Under the pieces are notes generated by a model. The model was not told the origin of the DNA, did not search any database, and saw only the letters and a list, made by a program, of their open reading frames with translations. The translations under genes were made by a program, and so were the position numbers. From positions 868,001 through 932,000 of the forward strand of contig OZ037891.1 of NCBI GenBank assembly GCA_964035575.1: 64,000 nucleotides of DNA, written 5' to 3'. Below are positions 33,277-44,357 of the stretch, in pieces (position 1 is the stretch's first letter; each line of letters begins with the position of its first letter). Source of the stretch: Rhynchopus sp. YZ270_cl-10 (Eukaryota; Euglenozoa; Diplonemea; Diplonemida; Diplonemidae).

Positions 33277-34120
33277 ATGAGTGAATCGCAGTTGGAACGG
33301 CGAAGGCTGGCGGACAGTGACGGGAACGCACCGAGCACAGCCGATTCGGCTATTGAAATGGAGACCAGAGACTACAAGGCACGATGGCACACTGTGCGCA
33401 AATACGACGGACGGTGGGAACGGGTGAAGGTATGCCGTATCCTTTCTTGGTTTTCTTCTTGCTCTCTCTGGGGCTCGACAATCCTCAAGGGAAATGCCTG
33501 CGTCCGATGAACGGAGAGGCGTTTTGCACTTTCTAAACAACTTCCCTTTCCTCACAAAACCTCCCCACATCCTTGCACATCCTACCTACAGCTGTACGAC
33601 ATTGGGCAGCCAGGGTGGTTCTACACCTTCATCAACCCACGCAACCCAGCCAAATCGCGGCGGAGGCTGGGCCATTTGTACTGGAAGTGCCTGAAGCGGT
33701 TCATTATGGCGACGAACCTGCTCTTCTTTGGTACTATCTTCCTCATCATTGGGACCACCTGCCACGTGGTCTGCGACGACAGGGACCGTGCATGGGTATG
33801 AAACAAAACTATTTTTTTGTGGAGATGCTTCAATGCAACAAACGAACGACAACAAAGAGACACAAGTAGCTTTTTGATGACGCATGGCTTATCATACATA
33901 CCTTCTTTGTGCTGCTCGACAACCCACACACAACACAAAAGGGCCATATTCTGCACAAGAATTACCCTCGGTAGACATCAAACAACACAACACACCACAG
34001 GCGCTGCAGTTCTGCGGTGCGCTGATCTTCCTTCCGGGCATCTACGCGTCAACCATCCTTGCGAAGTACGTTATGTGCCACGACGACTATACATGGAAGA
34101 TGCTTCCTGAGCCTAGTTAA
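33277..34120 (+). CDS. TMEM230: TMEM230/DUF872-like two-helix membrane protein
   Basis: Three exons (33277-33429, 33592-33795, 34001-34120), all joined in phase 0, give 158 residues. A polar N-terminal half precedes two membrane helices, NLLFFGTIFLIIGTTCHVV and ALQFCGALIFLPGIYASTI, separated by a short CDDRDRAW loop, and a short cytosolic tail. The pattern of FLxIG in helix 1, a D-R-A loop, and LIFLPGxY in helix 2 matches the TMEM230/DUF872 family (animal members read LVFLPGFYHL there and act in secretory and recycling vesicle traffic). Intron 1 carries a family A element and intron 2 an antisense family D hairpin. The short length is normal for the family. Confidence 0.8.
33493..33545 (+). 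repeat. Family A element inside TMEM230 intron 1
   Basis: TCCG (33503-33506) pairs with CGGA (33512-33515) around ATGAA, inside GCCT/AGGC. TTTTGCACTTTC and a pyrimidine-rich stretch follow, then the intron's splice acceptor. Confidence 0.6.
33935..33985 (-). repeat. Family D hairpin inside TMEM230 intron 2
   Basis: Read on the - strand it gives GGGTAATTCTTGTGCAGAAT followed by ATGGCCC. This is the same fold as at 20997-21025, with GGG/CCC and ATTCT/AGAAT stems. Confidence 0.65.
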
Positions 34121-34503
34121 GGCGCAGGACTCAACACACAACCCCCTTTTTTTTGCAAAATGCCCTGACATTCAATACCGGAGAAGAAACACAGTATGGG
34201 CAGGGGGATAGGGAGGACGCATCCTCTCTGTAACCGCATGGTTCGGTTTTATCTTTTTTTTTTGCTTTTTTGCCTCCTCTTACTGCCACTAACGAAACTA
34301 TAAGACAAAAAAATGCTTCCAAAAAAAGTTAGATTCTCTTCCCTGCCGAGAAACGGCCACTACCAATAAGAAAATGACAATGTACACATTTTACTCCTCC
34401 CCTTTCCACCCCCACCACACCACCCCATTCAGGTGGCCCAACGTGGTGGTAGAACCTCCTACCACCCCAACGCATCACCGACCCTACCCTACCCCCTTTC
34501 ACC

Positions 34504-37143
34504 ATGGCAGCCACACCCCTGCAAACGACAGTGGAGTATATCCGTTCGCAAGGGTTGTACCTGACTGCCCTTGAGTTGTATCATGAGCTGTTGGACCGGA
34601 ATGTTGTGGCGGAGGAGCTGAAGACGTTTGTCGAGGAGCGGACCGGGGAAACGTTGTACCATCCGTCGGATGAGGTGCGTGAGGAGGTGGTTGTGGATAC
34701 TCCCGGGGCAAGGCTGGCTCAGGAGCTGGAGGTGCTGGCCAAGGAGAACGCACGCTTGGTGAAGCAGCTGGAGGAGGCCTCCCGGCAGGCCGCACACAAC
34801 AGTAGACGCGACGCCACACTCACCCACGAACTCCAACTTCTCTCTGAACAGCTCAAACACCAGGAAACCCGCGAGTCTGATGTCCTCAGCGTTCTTGCAG
34901 AACGCCTCCCAAATGTCATAACGAGCGTACGGTCGTCTCGCAAGGAAAGCTTAGTACACATTCTCTTGACCGCCATAGAACACCATCAGGAACCAAGAGT
35001 GCGGGCGTCTCTTCTGTTTCATTATGTTACTCTGTTTAAACGGCCTGACGAGGATGAGAGACAGCAGCTGGTCGAAGGGATACGGCAGCTGTCGCAGAGG
35101 CTGGCGAAGAGTCCTGACCCGTCGAGGATAGAGTCGGAGCTGTTGAGCGCGGTGCGCGGGCTGACGGAGTACCGGTATCCAGAGCAGAGGGTGTTTTCTG
35201 TGCAGGCGACGCAGGCGGTGTGTCCGTTCCTGCCGCGTGCGGTGCAGAGGGATTTGATAGTAGGGCTGGCAAGGGTGTGGCTTGCAGACTCTGCTTCAAC
35301 GGTAAGAGAAGCTGCCATCCTTGCTGTCGCGGACATCGAACTGCCTTCTCTCATCTCCGGGCAACTTCTTGTTACTGCCTTAGGGGACAGCTCTATGCGT
35401 GTACAACGCACCTCGCTTCAACGCGTGCTTCCTGCGATTGTGAAACAAAGCATGAACGAAAATGTGTTTGTCACCTCGCTCCTCTCCCCATTGATAGACT
35501 CCCTTAGGTTGCCTATTGAGGTCAGTCAGGCAAGGGTTGCGGCGATAGACTATTGTGTGTCAGCATTGAAGGATTTCATTTTGACGTCGGTCCCGGAAAG
35601 CTTGGGGGTCGCTTCGGATGGGTTGGGCGTGCTGTTCTCGAAGTCTGTTGCTAGAAAGCTGAGGGGTCTCTGGCCGGTTGGGGAATGGGTTGTCACGGAG
35701 TTCATTCTCAAGATGCTGCAAATCATTGCAACCACAGCGTCGCCACAGCAGGACTGTGCGGTCATGGTGCTATCATCCTCGGTCCTAACGCTGTCCCCGG
35801 TTCTCGATGAGTTGGTTGTGTCGCCGCTGTTCACAGAATTGGTCTTAAATGGGGTAGCGGTTCTGGACACCCGGCAAATGGATGACATAAAGGAGAAGGC
35901 GAATTGGGCATTGTTCAGACCATTTGTTAGGTATGCGTTGACGTTGGACCCATCGAAGGAAACGTCGACGATATCAGAGCTGTTGGGGGAGGGGGTGCGC
36001 CGGTGTGAAGGCGACGCGGTGCAGATGCAGGAGTTTGCGAAGGTGGTGTGCGAGGTGGCTGAGGAGTACGATGAGGTGCAGGTGCGTGCGGTGGATGTGC
36101 TGTGGGATTGTGTCGTCAGTGAGAGTGTCGGGCTTCGAAGGGCGGCAGCGGAGTGCTTTTCTGTGCTGCTGCATGGGAGGTGTCTGAATGCACAGCTTGT
36201 GGAGAAGCGGGTGTTGCCTGCGTTGATCAGCATTTCGACGGATTCTTCGGATGATGTGCGGGTCGCTGCGGTTGCTTGCACTGCCTTTCTTGCGACCCAA
36301 CTCACCGCCCCAGATGTCCTCCAGAAGCTTGGTGCCTCTCTCGTTGCCTCCTTCCGCTTCGACCTTCACAGCTGCCAGCCATGGCTCCAATCTCTTGTCA
36401 ATCATGTCGGTAAAATGCCCCCCGCCTTCGTCGCTGCCCACATCTACCCTTTTCTCGGGAGTGCGATTGGCTCGGTGACAGAAGTGCTTAATGGAGATGC
36501 AAAGAAGAAGGAAGACGCGAAGGATGTGCCAGAACTGCAAGGGATCGTCCGTTTGTTGTGCGATTGTGTCAAAATCATTACGCACCTTCCGCAGCATGAG
36601 ATCCCGGAGTCGTTCTCAGCGGCGTGCGTTGTGCTCGCGTTGCGGGCCCTCAGCAAGGCGTTGCCTGCCGATGGTTTGCACAGTGTCCAACGTGCCGGGA
36701 TTTTGCAGCTAGCGAAGGACCTCGAAAATGTGGATTCAGACCGGGAGAACAAAAAGGAGCGTTTTCTGAGCAAATTCCGCGATCTATTGCCTACTGCAGA
36801 CACTGCGGAGAAGGTGGACCCGAAGGCGCGCACCGCAGCGCAAGCACGGACCAGCCCGAAGGAGAAAGACAGAAGCCAGAAGCCCCCTGAGGTCCGCAAC
36901 GTCGAGGAGAGTGCTTCCAGCACTGTAGAGGTGGGAGGTAGTGGCGCAGCACACAGCACCGCACCTCCACGCGAGACAGTCTCCGTCCACGTCCCGTCCG
37001 AACGGCTCCAAGGATCCGGAAACATCCCAGTTCTCGTCGGGAACACAGCCCCCACCAACCCAACGCCTGCCACGGGAGGACATAAAAAGTCGCTTCTCTC
37101 CAAAATGCAGCAAAAGCTATTTGGGGTGCAAGAAGGTCTCTGA
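34504..37143 (+). CDS. RELCH: RELCH-like LisH/coiled-coil/HEAT protein
   Basis: Single exon, 879 residues. The N-terminus (TVEYIRSQGLYLTALELYHE, about 8-27) is a LisH motif. A coiled coil follows (about 65-125, LAQELEVLAKENARLVKQLE and on). Then HEAT-type repeats run to about residue 740. The stretch FKRPDEDERQQLVEGIRQL ... RIESELLSAVRGLTEYRYPEQRVF closely mirrors animal RELCH (KIAA1468), which reads IKRPDDEQRQMI and YPERRLLVAESCGALAPYLP in the same order; human RELCH is longer (about 1,216 residues). In animals RELCH binds Rab11 on recycling endosomes and supports sterol transfer to the trans-Golgi. The last 130 residues are disordered and basic. Start ATG follows TTTCACC. Confidence 0.85.
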   Translation: MAATPLQTTVEYIRSQGLYLTALELYHELLDRNVVAEELKTFVEERTGETLYHPSDEVREEVVVDTPGARLAQELEVLAKENARLVKQLEEASRQAAHNSRRDATLTHELQLLSEQLKHQETRESDVLSVLAERLPNVITSVRSSRKESLVHILLTAIEHHQEPRVRASLLFHYVTLFKRPDEDERQQLVEGIRQLSQRLAKSPDPSRIESELLSAVRGLTEYRYPEQRVFSVQATQAVCPFLPRAVQRDLIVGLARVWLADSASTVREAAILAVADIELPSLISGQLLVTALGDSSMRVQRTSLQRVLPAIVKQSMNENVFVTSLLSPLIDSLRLPIEVSQARVAAIDYCVSALKDFILTSVPESLGVASDGLGVLFSKSVARKLRGLWPVGEWVVTEFILKMLQIIATTASPQQDCAVMVLSSSVLTLSPVLDELVVSPLFTELVLNGVAVLDTRQMDDIKEKANWALFRPFVRYALTLDPSKETSTISELLGEGVRRCEGDAVQMQEFAKVVCEVAEEYDEVQVRAVDVLWDCVVSESVGLRRAAAECFSVLLHGRCLNAQLVEKRVLPALISISTDSSDDVRVAAVACTAFLATQLTAPDVLQKLGASLVASFRFDLHSCQPWLQSLVNHVGKMPPAFVAAHIYPFLGSAIGSVTEVLNGDAKKKEDAKDVPELQGIVRLLCDCVKIITHLPQHEIPESFSAACVVLALRALSKALPADGLHSVQRAGILQLAKDLENVDSDRENKKERFLSKFRDLLPTADTAEKVDPKARTAAQARTSPKEKDRSQKPPEVRNVEESASSTVEVGGSGAAHSTAPPRETVSVHVPSERLQGSGNIPVLVGNTAPTNPTPATGGHKKSLLSKMQQKLFGVQEGL

Positions 37144-37873
37144 TATCAAAAATTTTTTTTGGGGGGAGGAGGTTGGGTGGGGGGGATGTGGGGTGTGATT
37201 GTATTGTTCTAACCCAGATAGTGAGAGAGAGAAAGAGAAATGAGATATTCTGCGCAAACACAAAACAAAGCAAACAAAACGAGAAAAAAAAATGACAATA
37301 CAACCTATGGTGTGTTAGTGAGGCTCCCCATCTATCTTTTCGAGTGAGTCCCTACTGCTATTTAAATGATTTTTTTTCGGTAAAAATAGTAGGTGAACAA
37401 ATGCATATGGTTCCAACATTGGTAGCCGAAAAAAAAAAATGTAAACGACAGTTGATGTGAATGGTAGGCATTGGGGGTTTTAAGATTGCTTTGGACGATA
37501 GTGAGGCAGTTGCATCTTACCAATTCCTTGTAAGGTGCTGAAATTTGTTTCTCTTTTTTTTTTTCTGTCCCCAGATGTGTGCACGGCATATTCATCTTTG
37601 AAGCTTTCTATTTGTTTCCCTTTTTGTTGTTGTGTCGTCTTTACCCACAAAGCCTGTCTTTGCTAACTTTTCTTACCCTCTTTTTTTTTCCAGATTTTTT
37701 TTATGAGCATCCGAGAGTCGCATGCATCCCTCAGTTATTTTCTTCTTCTTCTGGTGGGACACTCAGCCCTCTCGTCCTACGTTTTTTTTTTGTTTTCACT
37801 GTCACTATCTCTCTCCCCCCTACCCCGCTGAGATTTTGAGATACATGGAGTGATAACACAGACGTTGCTTTTG

Positions 37874-37920
37874 GTGGACTAAGCATGAGAGGCTTAGGTT
37901 CATCTTCTAAAACTATTCTT
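37874..37920 (+). repeat. Hairpin element, ACGAGAGG-loop family
   Basis: CTAAGC (37879-37884) pairs perfectly with GCTTAG (37892-37897), loop ATGAGAG. The tail GTTCATCTTCTAAAACTATT follows. Confidence 0.65.
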
Positions 37921-38419
37921 TTTTTCTAAACCACCGGAAAAAGAGGAAAAAAAATGAGATGCCCTGGTACACAAGATTTTCGCCAAAACGCACCCCGCAG
38001 GGACTCCGTAAGAACCCCGCAAAATGGGGTTTACTATTCTATGCCCATAGGTTAAATGTGAGGCTTAGGCTCATCTCTTTTGCTTTCAGATTTTAGCCTT
38101 AATAAGATACAGGGAAAGCGAGTCCACTCCAGTGTTTCTGGTGACGCACGAAGGTAACCTCGAAAATGGATGTAGGTTGGGCTGCATGGTTGGGGGGGTC
38201 CACCCCCCGGTGTATGTCACAGGGTTTTGTATTTCAAGTAAAAAAAAAGAGTCAGCACTATCAACTTCACATTTGTGATCAAAGGTTCGATTAAAACCTC
38301 CGCAGCTTCATCGCAGTCCACAAACCCCCCCTTTATTACACCCTCAAAAATACGACAAAAAAAGCCTTCATTTTTAACTAAAAGAAACCTAAACGCAGCT
38401 TTTCTTGGAACTGTTTTAT

Positions 38420-39010
38420 TTTTCCCACTCCAAGAACATCACTGGGGCAGGCTTGGTGGGGCGCGCAGGCCTCTTGGAGCCGGGTGTACGGATGTTGAGG
38501 GCCCTGCATCCCCCCCCCACGCCCTCCTTGCAGGTGCAGATTTCTTGTTCCATGGAGAGCTCCTTCACTAGCGAGCTGTATTGGTGGTTTAGTTGGGGTT
38601 GAGAAGGTAGGAGCGCGTTCCAGCACCTTCCTCCTGGCGTCACGGATAGCTTGCGGGATTTCTTCCCCCCACAATGACGCCTTTCATCAGGCGACCTGCC
38701 CTCTCTTCCCGGTGTGTGTGCGTCAGAGTCCGCCTGCGGAACCCCGCCACCCCTTTCCCCCACGGACTCTCGTCCAGTGCATCCCGGAGTTTCTGGGGTT
38801 CCTGTGTCGACTTTGGGCCGCTGTATGTACTTCTTCGCTGCTTCTTCACCCTGTTCCTTTCTCAGTGCTCTTAGTAGATCCTCTCATTCTCTTCTAAGAA
38901 TGCTCCAGGTGCCACGAAGACTGAACCCATCATCTCCTTTCCCAGTGAGAAGCTTGCTGTGCTGCGTGATAGAAACAAGTTCCATCACCTCGAACCTTTT
39001 TTGGTTGGTT
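38420..39010 (-). pseudogene. Degraded coding-like patch, unidentified
   Basis: This stretch is clearly richer in GC than the spacer around it. On the - strand it gives protein-like segments in more than one frame, for example MELVSITQHSKLLTGKGDD, DALDESPWGKGVAGF and EEIPQAIRDARRKVLERAP. It looks like a broken gene or mobile-element fragment with a few interruptions. I do not recognise the family. Confidence 0.35.
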
Positions 39011-39607
39011 ACACATCAACAGAACAGCCTGCACATTGTAATATCCATATGGAATTTAATCTTCCCCTGTTGTAAAATTATGATAATATTTTCATGAAAT
39101 CATGGGCATGATCATACATATTTTTTTCTTCAGAAAACTGTTGTTGACCTTTGCAAAGCTTCTGGAAGTTTCTTGCTGTTGTGGATTGTCTTCTCCGTAC
39201 CTGTCATCCTGTGGATACTGAAACGGATGGTAATCTTCTCTGACTTTTTCATTTTCATAGTATACTAGTATACTCTTATGTGGTCTTGACTCAAGGCACC
39301 CCAGTTCACTCACAATGGCGCGAGCCCGGCAAAAAGTGTGAAGACAATAAAAGCGAATCGGTGGCCGGCAGGTGGCGACAAACAGATAACACAATTTTCA
39401 TTTTTGAGAGCACAATGCGCAGGCTGTACGAGCTACGGGGCAACTCTAGACTGGGATGATGTGTTAACGAGACTTCGGGGAACTGTGGTTTCTTCGATCA
39501 TTCCTGTTGAATTGGGAAATTATTCTTTTACCAACCCCCTCCCCTCCTCCTCCCTCCCCTCCCTCCTCCTTCACACCCAATCAGGAAGCTTCTCATGCTG
39601 CGTTAGA

Positions 39608-42482
39608 ATGGCCGCAATAGAGGGACATAGTGTTGTTCCATGGAACGGGACGGCACAGGTATTTGGAGGGAAGAACAGGCGCGATGAGTACACAGCCGAC
39701 CTCTGGGAGGTGACCGTCGGCGCGCAGGGGGCTGTGTGGAAGCGGGTTGTGGCGAGCGGTGAGGCCCCTTCCCCGAGGGCGTATCACGGTGCCACGTTGT
39801 GGCGCAACCGCTATCTCATGGTCGTGGGTGGGGTTGGGGTGGATGTAGACATCTCGCTTGTCCACGTTCTCGATCTTGAAGAAAAGGTGTGGCGTACTCG
39901 TGAAGCAGGTGGCGACGTGCCGATCCCCCGCTGCCACCATACCCTCAACGCGACGCACCACGAAGACCAGCTGCTCCTCTACGGAGGGTACCCTGTGGGG
40001 GAGTCGGAGCGGCTCTTCTCCTCTGGGCACGTCCAGCCAGAGCACCGTCCCTTCTTTGAGGTGTATTCATTGGATTTGACCGGGGCGGACCTAGCATGGC
40101 GGCGTGTGCGTTGTGTGGAGGAGTTCCCCCCAACGCTGTGGGGGCACACCGCGTCGTTGTACTTCAACAATTTGATTGTCTTTGGCGGGGTTGATGTTGT
40201 GGACAACAAGGAGTCTTCTCTTGCATGCGTCTGGCATGTTGACAAACAGCAGTGGCGCTGGGTTGAGTTTAACGTTGCCCCGCAGGCACGCGCCCTGCAC
40301 TCTGCTGTCATGTACAAAGGCTGTGTGCTCACCTTTGGCGGGTTTGGCCTCACCAATACATGCAAATTCAATGATACATGGTCGTTTTCGTTGGAAACCG
40401 GGCAGTGGGTGGAGCTGGCTGCTGGGGGGGAGATTCCATGTCCACGGTCGGGGCATGCGGCGTATATGATAGACGACCAGCTCATCGTTCTTGGCGGTGT
40501 TGATGCGGAGCACAAACGGCTGAACGATGTTCACGTCTTGAACCTTCAGACCGCTTCATGGCGGCGTCTGCCGGTTCAGGTCCAGGGCATGGAGATGCAT
40601 CAGGTGTCGTCTCCTGCACCTCCAGCATACCCAGACAAGATGCAGGGAATAGAAAAGGCGCAGATGCTCCTCAACCGTGCAGCCGCGCAAGGTGCAGAGT
40701 ATGAAGGCCTCCACAGAAAACACTTTAGCACCACCACCCGCCCCGACGAAGCTGCAGTTTCACCCCCACGCACACACCCCCTCCCAATGCGTGAACCGCC
40801 TTCGCAGCTTCATTCCGCACCACCACCCAGCCACCCTAAGTTCCTCCCCCCGCAGCCGGTGTATGACAAATCGCTGGAAAATATTGTGCCGTTTTCAGAC
40901 CCGACGCAGATTGCGGATAATAGACATACCTCGCCGAGGAGGGGGCTCGAGGGTGTGCCTCCACCGCCGCCGCCGCCGCAGCAGGGAGGGTTTGGGCGGG
41001 GCCCGGAGGTGTCGTTTACTCAGAGTGTGCAGACGGAGGTGGATGGGGGTGGTGGTGGTGGTGTAGTGGCGTTGCCACCGACGAATGCGGACCCTGGGTT
41101 GGAGAGAGAGGCAGCAGATCTGATCCAATCGCAGCGGCAAGAGATTGAGATGCTGCGTGCGATGCTCGAGGACAAGAAGTCCCCCGATTCCGGCGCCCTC
41201 GGCCCACACACTGCCCCAGGTGAGTACCTCCCGCACCAGCTCCCCGGCCCGCCCGCACCACGTATATCACTGACAAAGGAGACCCTTGTCGACATGATGC
41301 CAAACCTTCTAGGAACCAGCATCATTGACACCCCCTCCCTCAGCCTCCCGCGGACAGGAAAAGAGGGCCTCATGTCGCGCGATGCGATACAGGGTCTCAT
41401 CGATAGAAGGCTTAACGGGCATAATGTCCCCATTTTGTATGTATTTTGTTGTCCTACCCGAACTTTTTCAACATTTTTTTTGAAGCATTTTTTCAAATGC
41501 TTTAATAACTCCACACTGTGGGCGTATCTGACCTTTCAACAAAGCGATGGCGTAGAAGGGAACATAATATTAACCTACGATACAACAACGCACAGTGGAG
41601 TTTGTACAGGTGGCAACTGCACTATTCCCACAATTCTACACAAAAAAAAAAAAATAACAAAACAGGAACTCTGCATCCCCACTGCTGAATCCATCTCTGC
41701 TCCCTACGTCACCAGCGAATGTCTCGCGCTACACTGTGCAGCGGAGGGATACGGGCCCATCGCCGTCCCTTCCTGTGCAGAGGCAGCCCGTCGAGGCCAA
41801 GACCACGTCGCCAGAGCGGAACCGAGATTCCCCGGTGGACCTGCTTGCGCACGGTATGTCTTTCCTTTGATCAAAAGCGTTATCTTTAATGCCCCTTATT
41901 TTGTAGCACCCTTCGGGGCTTTTTGGGGGTAATCACACCAATTTATCCCTCCTTTTTCAAATGGCTCTTTCGTCATTACAGATCCGTTCAGAATGTTCCA
42001 CGGAAACGCTCCGCATGCGCAGCCAACGGATGGCTCGCTGCCGAACTACCATCCCACCATGTACACGCCACCCGCATCGTATGCGGACCTCCTCAAGAAG
42101 AGCCAGTACCAGCCGCAGCCCAGCAGCCTCCCACCCACGAACCACGCGCTGCCCGTCGCCCCATCAGACCCGCAGCACCCAACAGGGTCGCCCCCGCGGC
42201 CGCACAAATCACCCTCCCTTGCAAAGATCTTGAAGGGTGGGTCGATGCTCTCCATCACTCATGTGCAGGTTTGTCGGTTTTTTTGTTCTCTCTTTTCCCC
42301 CTCAGTTTTTTTTAGACGACACAAAGAAAGGTCGACAAAATACTCAAGAGAGGATTGCTTCGACTCGTAATTACAAATTTCCTTCATATTATATCCTTCT
42401 CTTTTCGCATTTTCAACATTATTTGTTACCACAGGACCCTGCCGAACGGCTTCCATACCATCCCCGACCTGTTGCGCCGTGA
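39608..42482 (+). CDS. Kelch-repeat protein with disordered/coiled-coil tail
   Basis: Four exons (39608-41436, 41666-41853, 41982-42268, 42435-42482) join in compatible phases to give about 783 residues. Six kelch units occupy about 1-335, each ending in a VFGG/VVGG/LYGG/TFGG/VLGG-type double glycine with the downstream Trp (for example SLYFNNLIVFGG, YMIDDQLIVLGG). This should be a six-bladed beta-propeller for protein binding. A long Pro-rich segment follows with a poly-Pro stretch, then a short coiled coil (LEREAADLIQSQRQEIEMLR) and further Pro/Ser-rich exons containing SYADLLKKSQYQPQP. Intron 1 contains a diverged family C repeat. Intron 3 starts GTTTGT rather than GTATGT. The frame is open upstream of 39608 as far as an ATG at 39338, but that extension has no kelch sequence and crosses a C-rich leader-like tract. 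Confidence 0.83.
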
Positions 42483-43151
42483 AGAACAGAGTAAGAGGTT
42501 CTTTGACATGTCCGTGTCCTCAGAGGGACGTTTTTCTTTATTTTGTTTTGCAATTTCCTTTTTTTTGTATTTTACGAGAGTTTCTCTTAGAGCATCTGAC
42601 ATAGCGTGACATGTTACCTTTAGACTAAAACAAGAATGAGTAGCAAAAACAAAACAGTAAAATGGTGAGAAGAAGAAAGGGATTCTGAATAAAGCAATCT
42701 GCATTTTCCCTAGATGCAGATGCTTTGTGGAAAACCCCCCTCACTACAGTAGTGGTTGGCTGTATTGTGAGAATTGCCCATATTACATAACACACATCAC
42801 AAGACAGCTGTATTGTGTATTATGTATGATAGGCAATTATCACAATACGGCCAACCACTACGTTACAGAACAAAAGTGTGCTCAATAATATGCGTTTTGA
42901 GTGTACTATTAGAAACTACAGTACTCTAAATATTGTTGGCCAAGAAAAAGAAAAGTTGCCAAATTACCCCAAAACTCCCCAAATCCGCATTATTTGGACG
43001 CCAATGTATTTGTAGTACTGTAAAAAAAAATGTGGCGCTCACTTCCTTCTTCTAGCTTTTCATTTCTTTATTAGATTTTTCTTTCTTTGAAATTATATTC
43101 TATTCTCCCCTACCCAAACAAAACGTAGAGATTTCCCTCCCCCCCCCCCTA
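42483..43151. other. Intergenic spacer
   Basis: No gene is seen. It contains a small hairpin element (42749-42861) and ends in a C-tract and TA that border the first foldback element. Confidence 0.6.
42749..42861. mobile_element. 113-bp palindromic MITE
   Basis: GTAGTGGTTGGC at the left opposes GCCAACCACTAC at the right. Pairing continues (GTATTGTGAGAATTGCC against GGCAATTATCACAATAC) with few mismatches around a short central region. Confidence 0.65.
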
Positions 43152-44339
43152 GGGGATACGACTCCAGCCATTTTGGCTGGGACCAAACGCACGGAAAATT
43201 CATTTGGCATTATCTGGTCATCTCCAAGGCAACTGCGGGTGAAAAACACCCTCAGAGTGGGTCACAGGGGGCCTGTGGGTCGAAAAACGACCCAGAAGCC
43301 ACCCCAGAATACAAAAAAATGGAAAAAAATAGTGAAAAAACGGCTTTTTTCACGTTTTGGCCACTTTGGGCAAAATAGCGATTTTTCGAGAAAAAAATCA
43401 AAAACCGGGATATTTTTTGACATCACAAAGCCTCCTTTGGCACAAATATACCCCAAAAGTGGCCTGTGAGTCCATTCCAACCTGTTTTGGACATATTTGA
43501 CACTTTTGGAAGTGTTTTTTTGGTGTTTTTAGGTCAAAAAAATGCCCAAGACGTCCCCAAGACATCCCCAAGACACTTTGCACACCCCCTGTTACGGTCA
43601 TATTTTTTTCGTTTTTTTGCCTGAAACCCCCAAAATACCCCTCCCGGACCCCACATAGTCCCGAATATCCATCACACACCCACTCAGAGTGAGTAGAAGC
43701 ACCCCAAAAAAAATATTTTTTAAAGCCCTAAAATTGTGCTTCAGTTTCGGCAGCATCCATGTTGAAGTTGAAGGGCTTTAAAAAATATTTTTTTTGGGGT
43801 GCTTCTACTCACTCTGAGTGGGTGTGTGATGGATATTCGGGACTATGTGGGGTCCGGGAGGGGTATTTTGGGGGTTTCAGGCAAAAAAACGAAAAAAATA
43901 TGACCGTAACAGGGGGTGTGCAAAGTGTCTTGGGGATGTCTTGGGGACGTCTTGGGCATTTTTTTGACCTAAAAACACCAAAAAAACACTTCCAAAAGTG
44001 TCAAATATGTCCAAAACAGGTTGGAATGGACTCACAGGCCACTTTTGGGGTATATTTGTGCCAAAGGAGGCTTTGTGATGTCAAAAAATATCCCGGTTTT
44101 TGATTTTTTTCTCGAAAAATCGCTATTTTGCCCAAAGTGGCCAAAACGTGAAAAAAGCCGTTTTTTCACTATTTTTTTCCATTTTTTTGTATTCTGGGGT
44201 GGCTTCTGGGTCGTTTTTCGACCCACAGGCCCCCTGTGACCCACTCTGAGGGTGTTTTTCACCCGCAGTTGCCTTGGAGATGACCAGATAATGCCAAATG
44301 AATTTTCCGTGCGCAAAAAATGGCTGGAGTCGTACCCCC
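43152..44339. mobile_element. 1.19-kb foldback element 1
   Basis: Two arms of about 575 bp are almost perfect inverted copies around a 40-nt loop near 43750. The ends read GGGG(A/G)TACGACTCCAGCC, and TA plus a C-run flank both sides. ORFs seen in each arm are mirror images and probably not genes. The very low divergence of the arms implies recent origin or gene conversion. Confidence 0.85.
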
Positions 44340-44357
44340 TACCCCCCCCCCCCCCTA

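Larger units (their letters stand above)
37144..39607. other. Intergenic spacer
   Basis: No intact gene is supported. It contains an ACGAGAGG hairpin, partial relatives (about 38050 and 38213) and a higher-GC patch at 38420-39010 with coding-like sequence on the - strand. CCCCTCCTCCTCCCTCC just before the kelch gene may be promoter or leader. Confidence 0.6.

Noticed and set aside
39338-39607. N-terminal extension of the kelch protein
   Set aside because: Open, but it crosses a C-rich leader-like tract and lacks kelch sequence; the ATG at 39608 directly precedes the first kelch unit. Not fully excluded.
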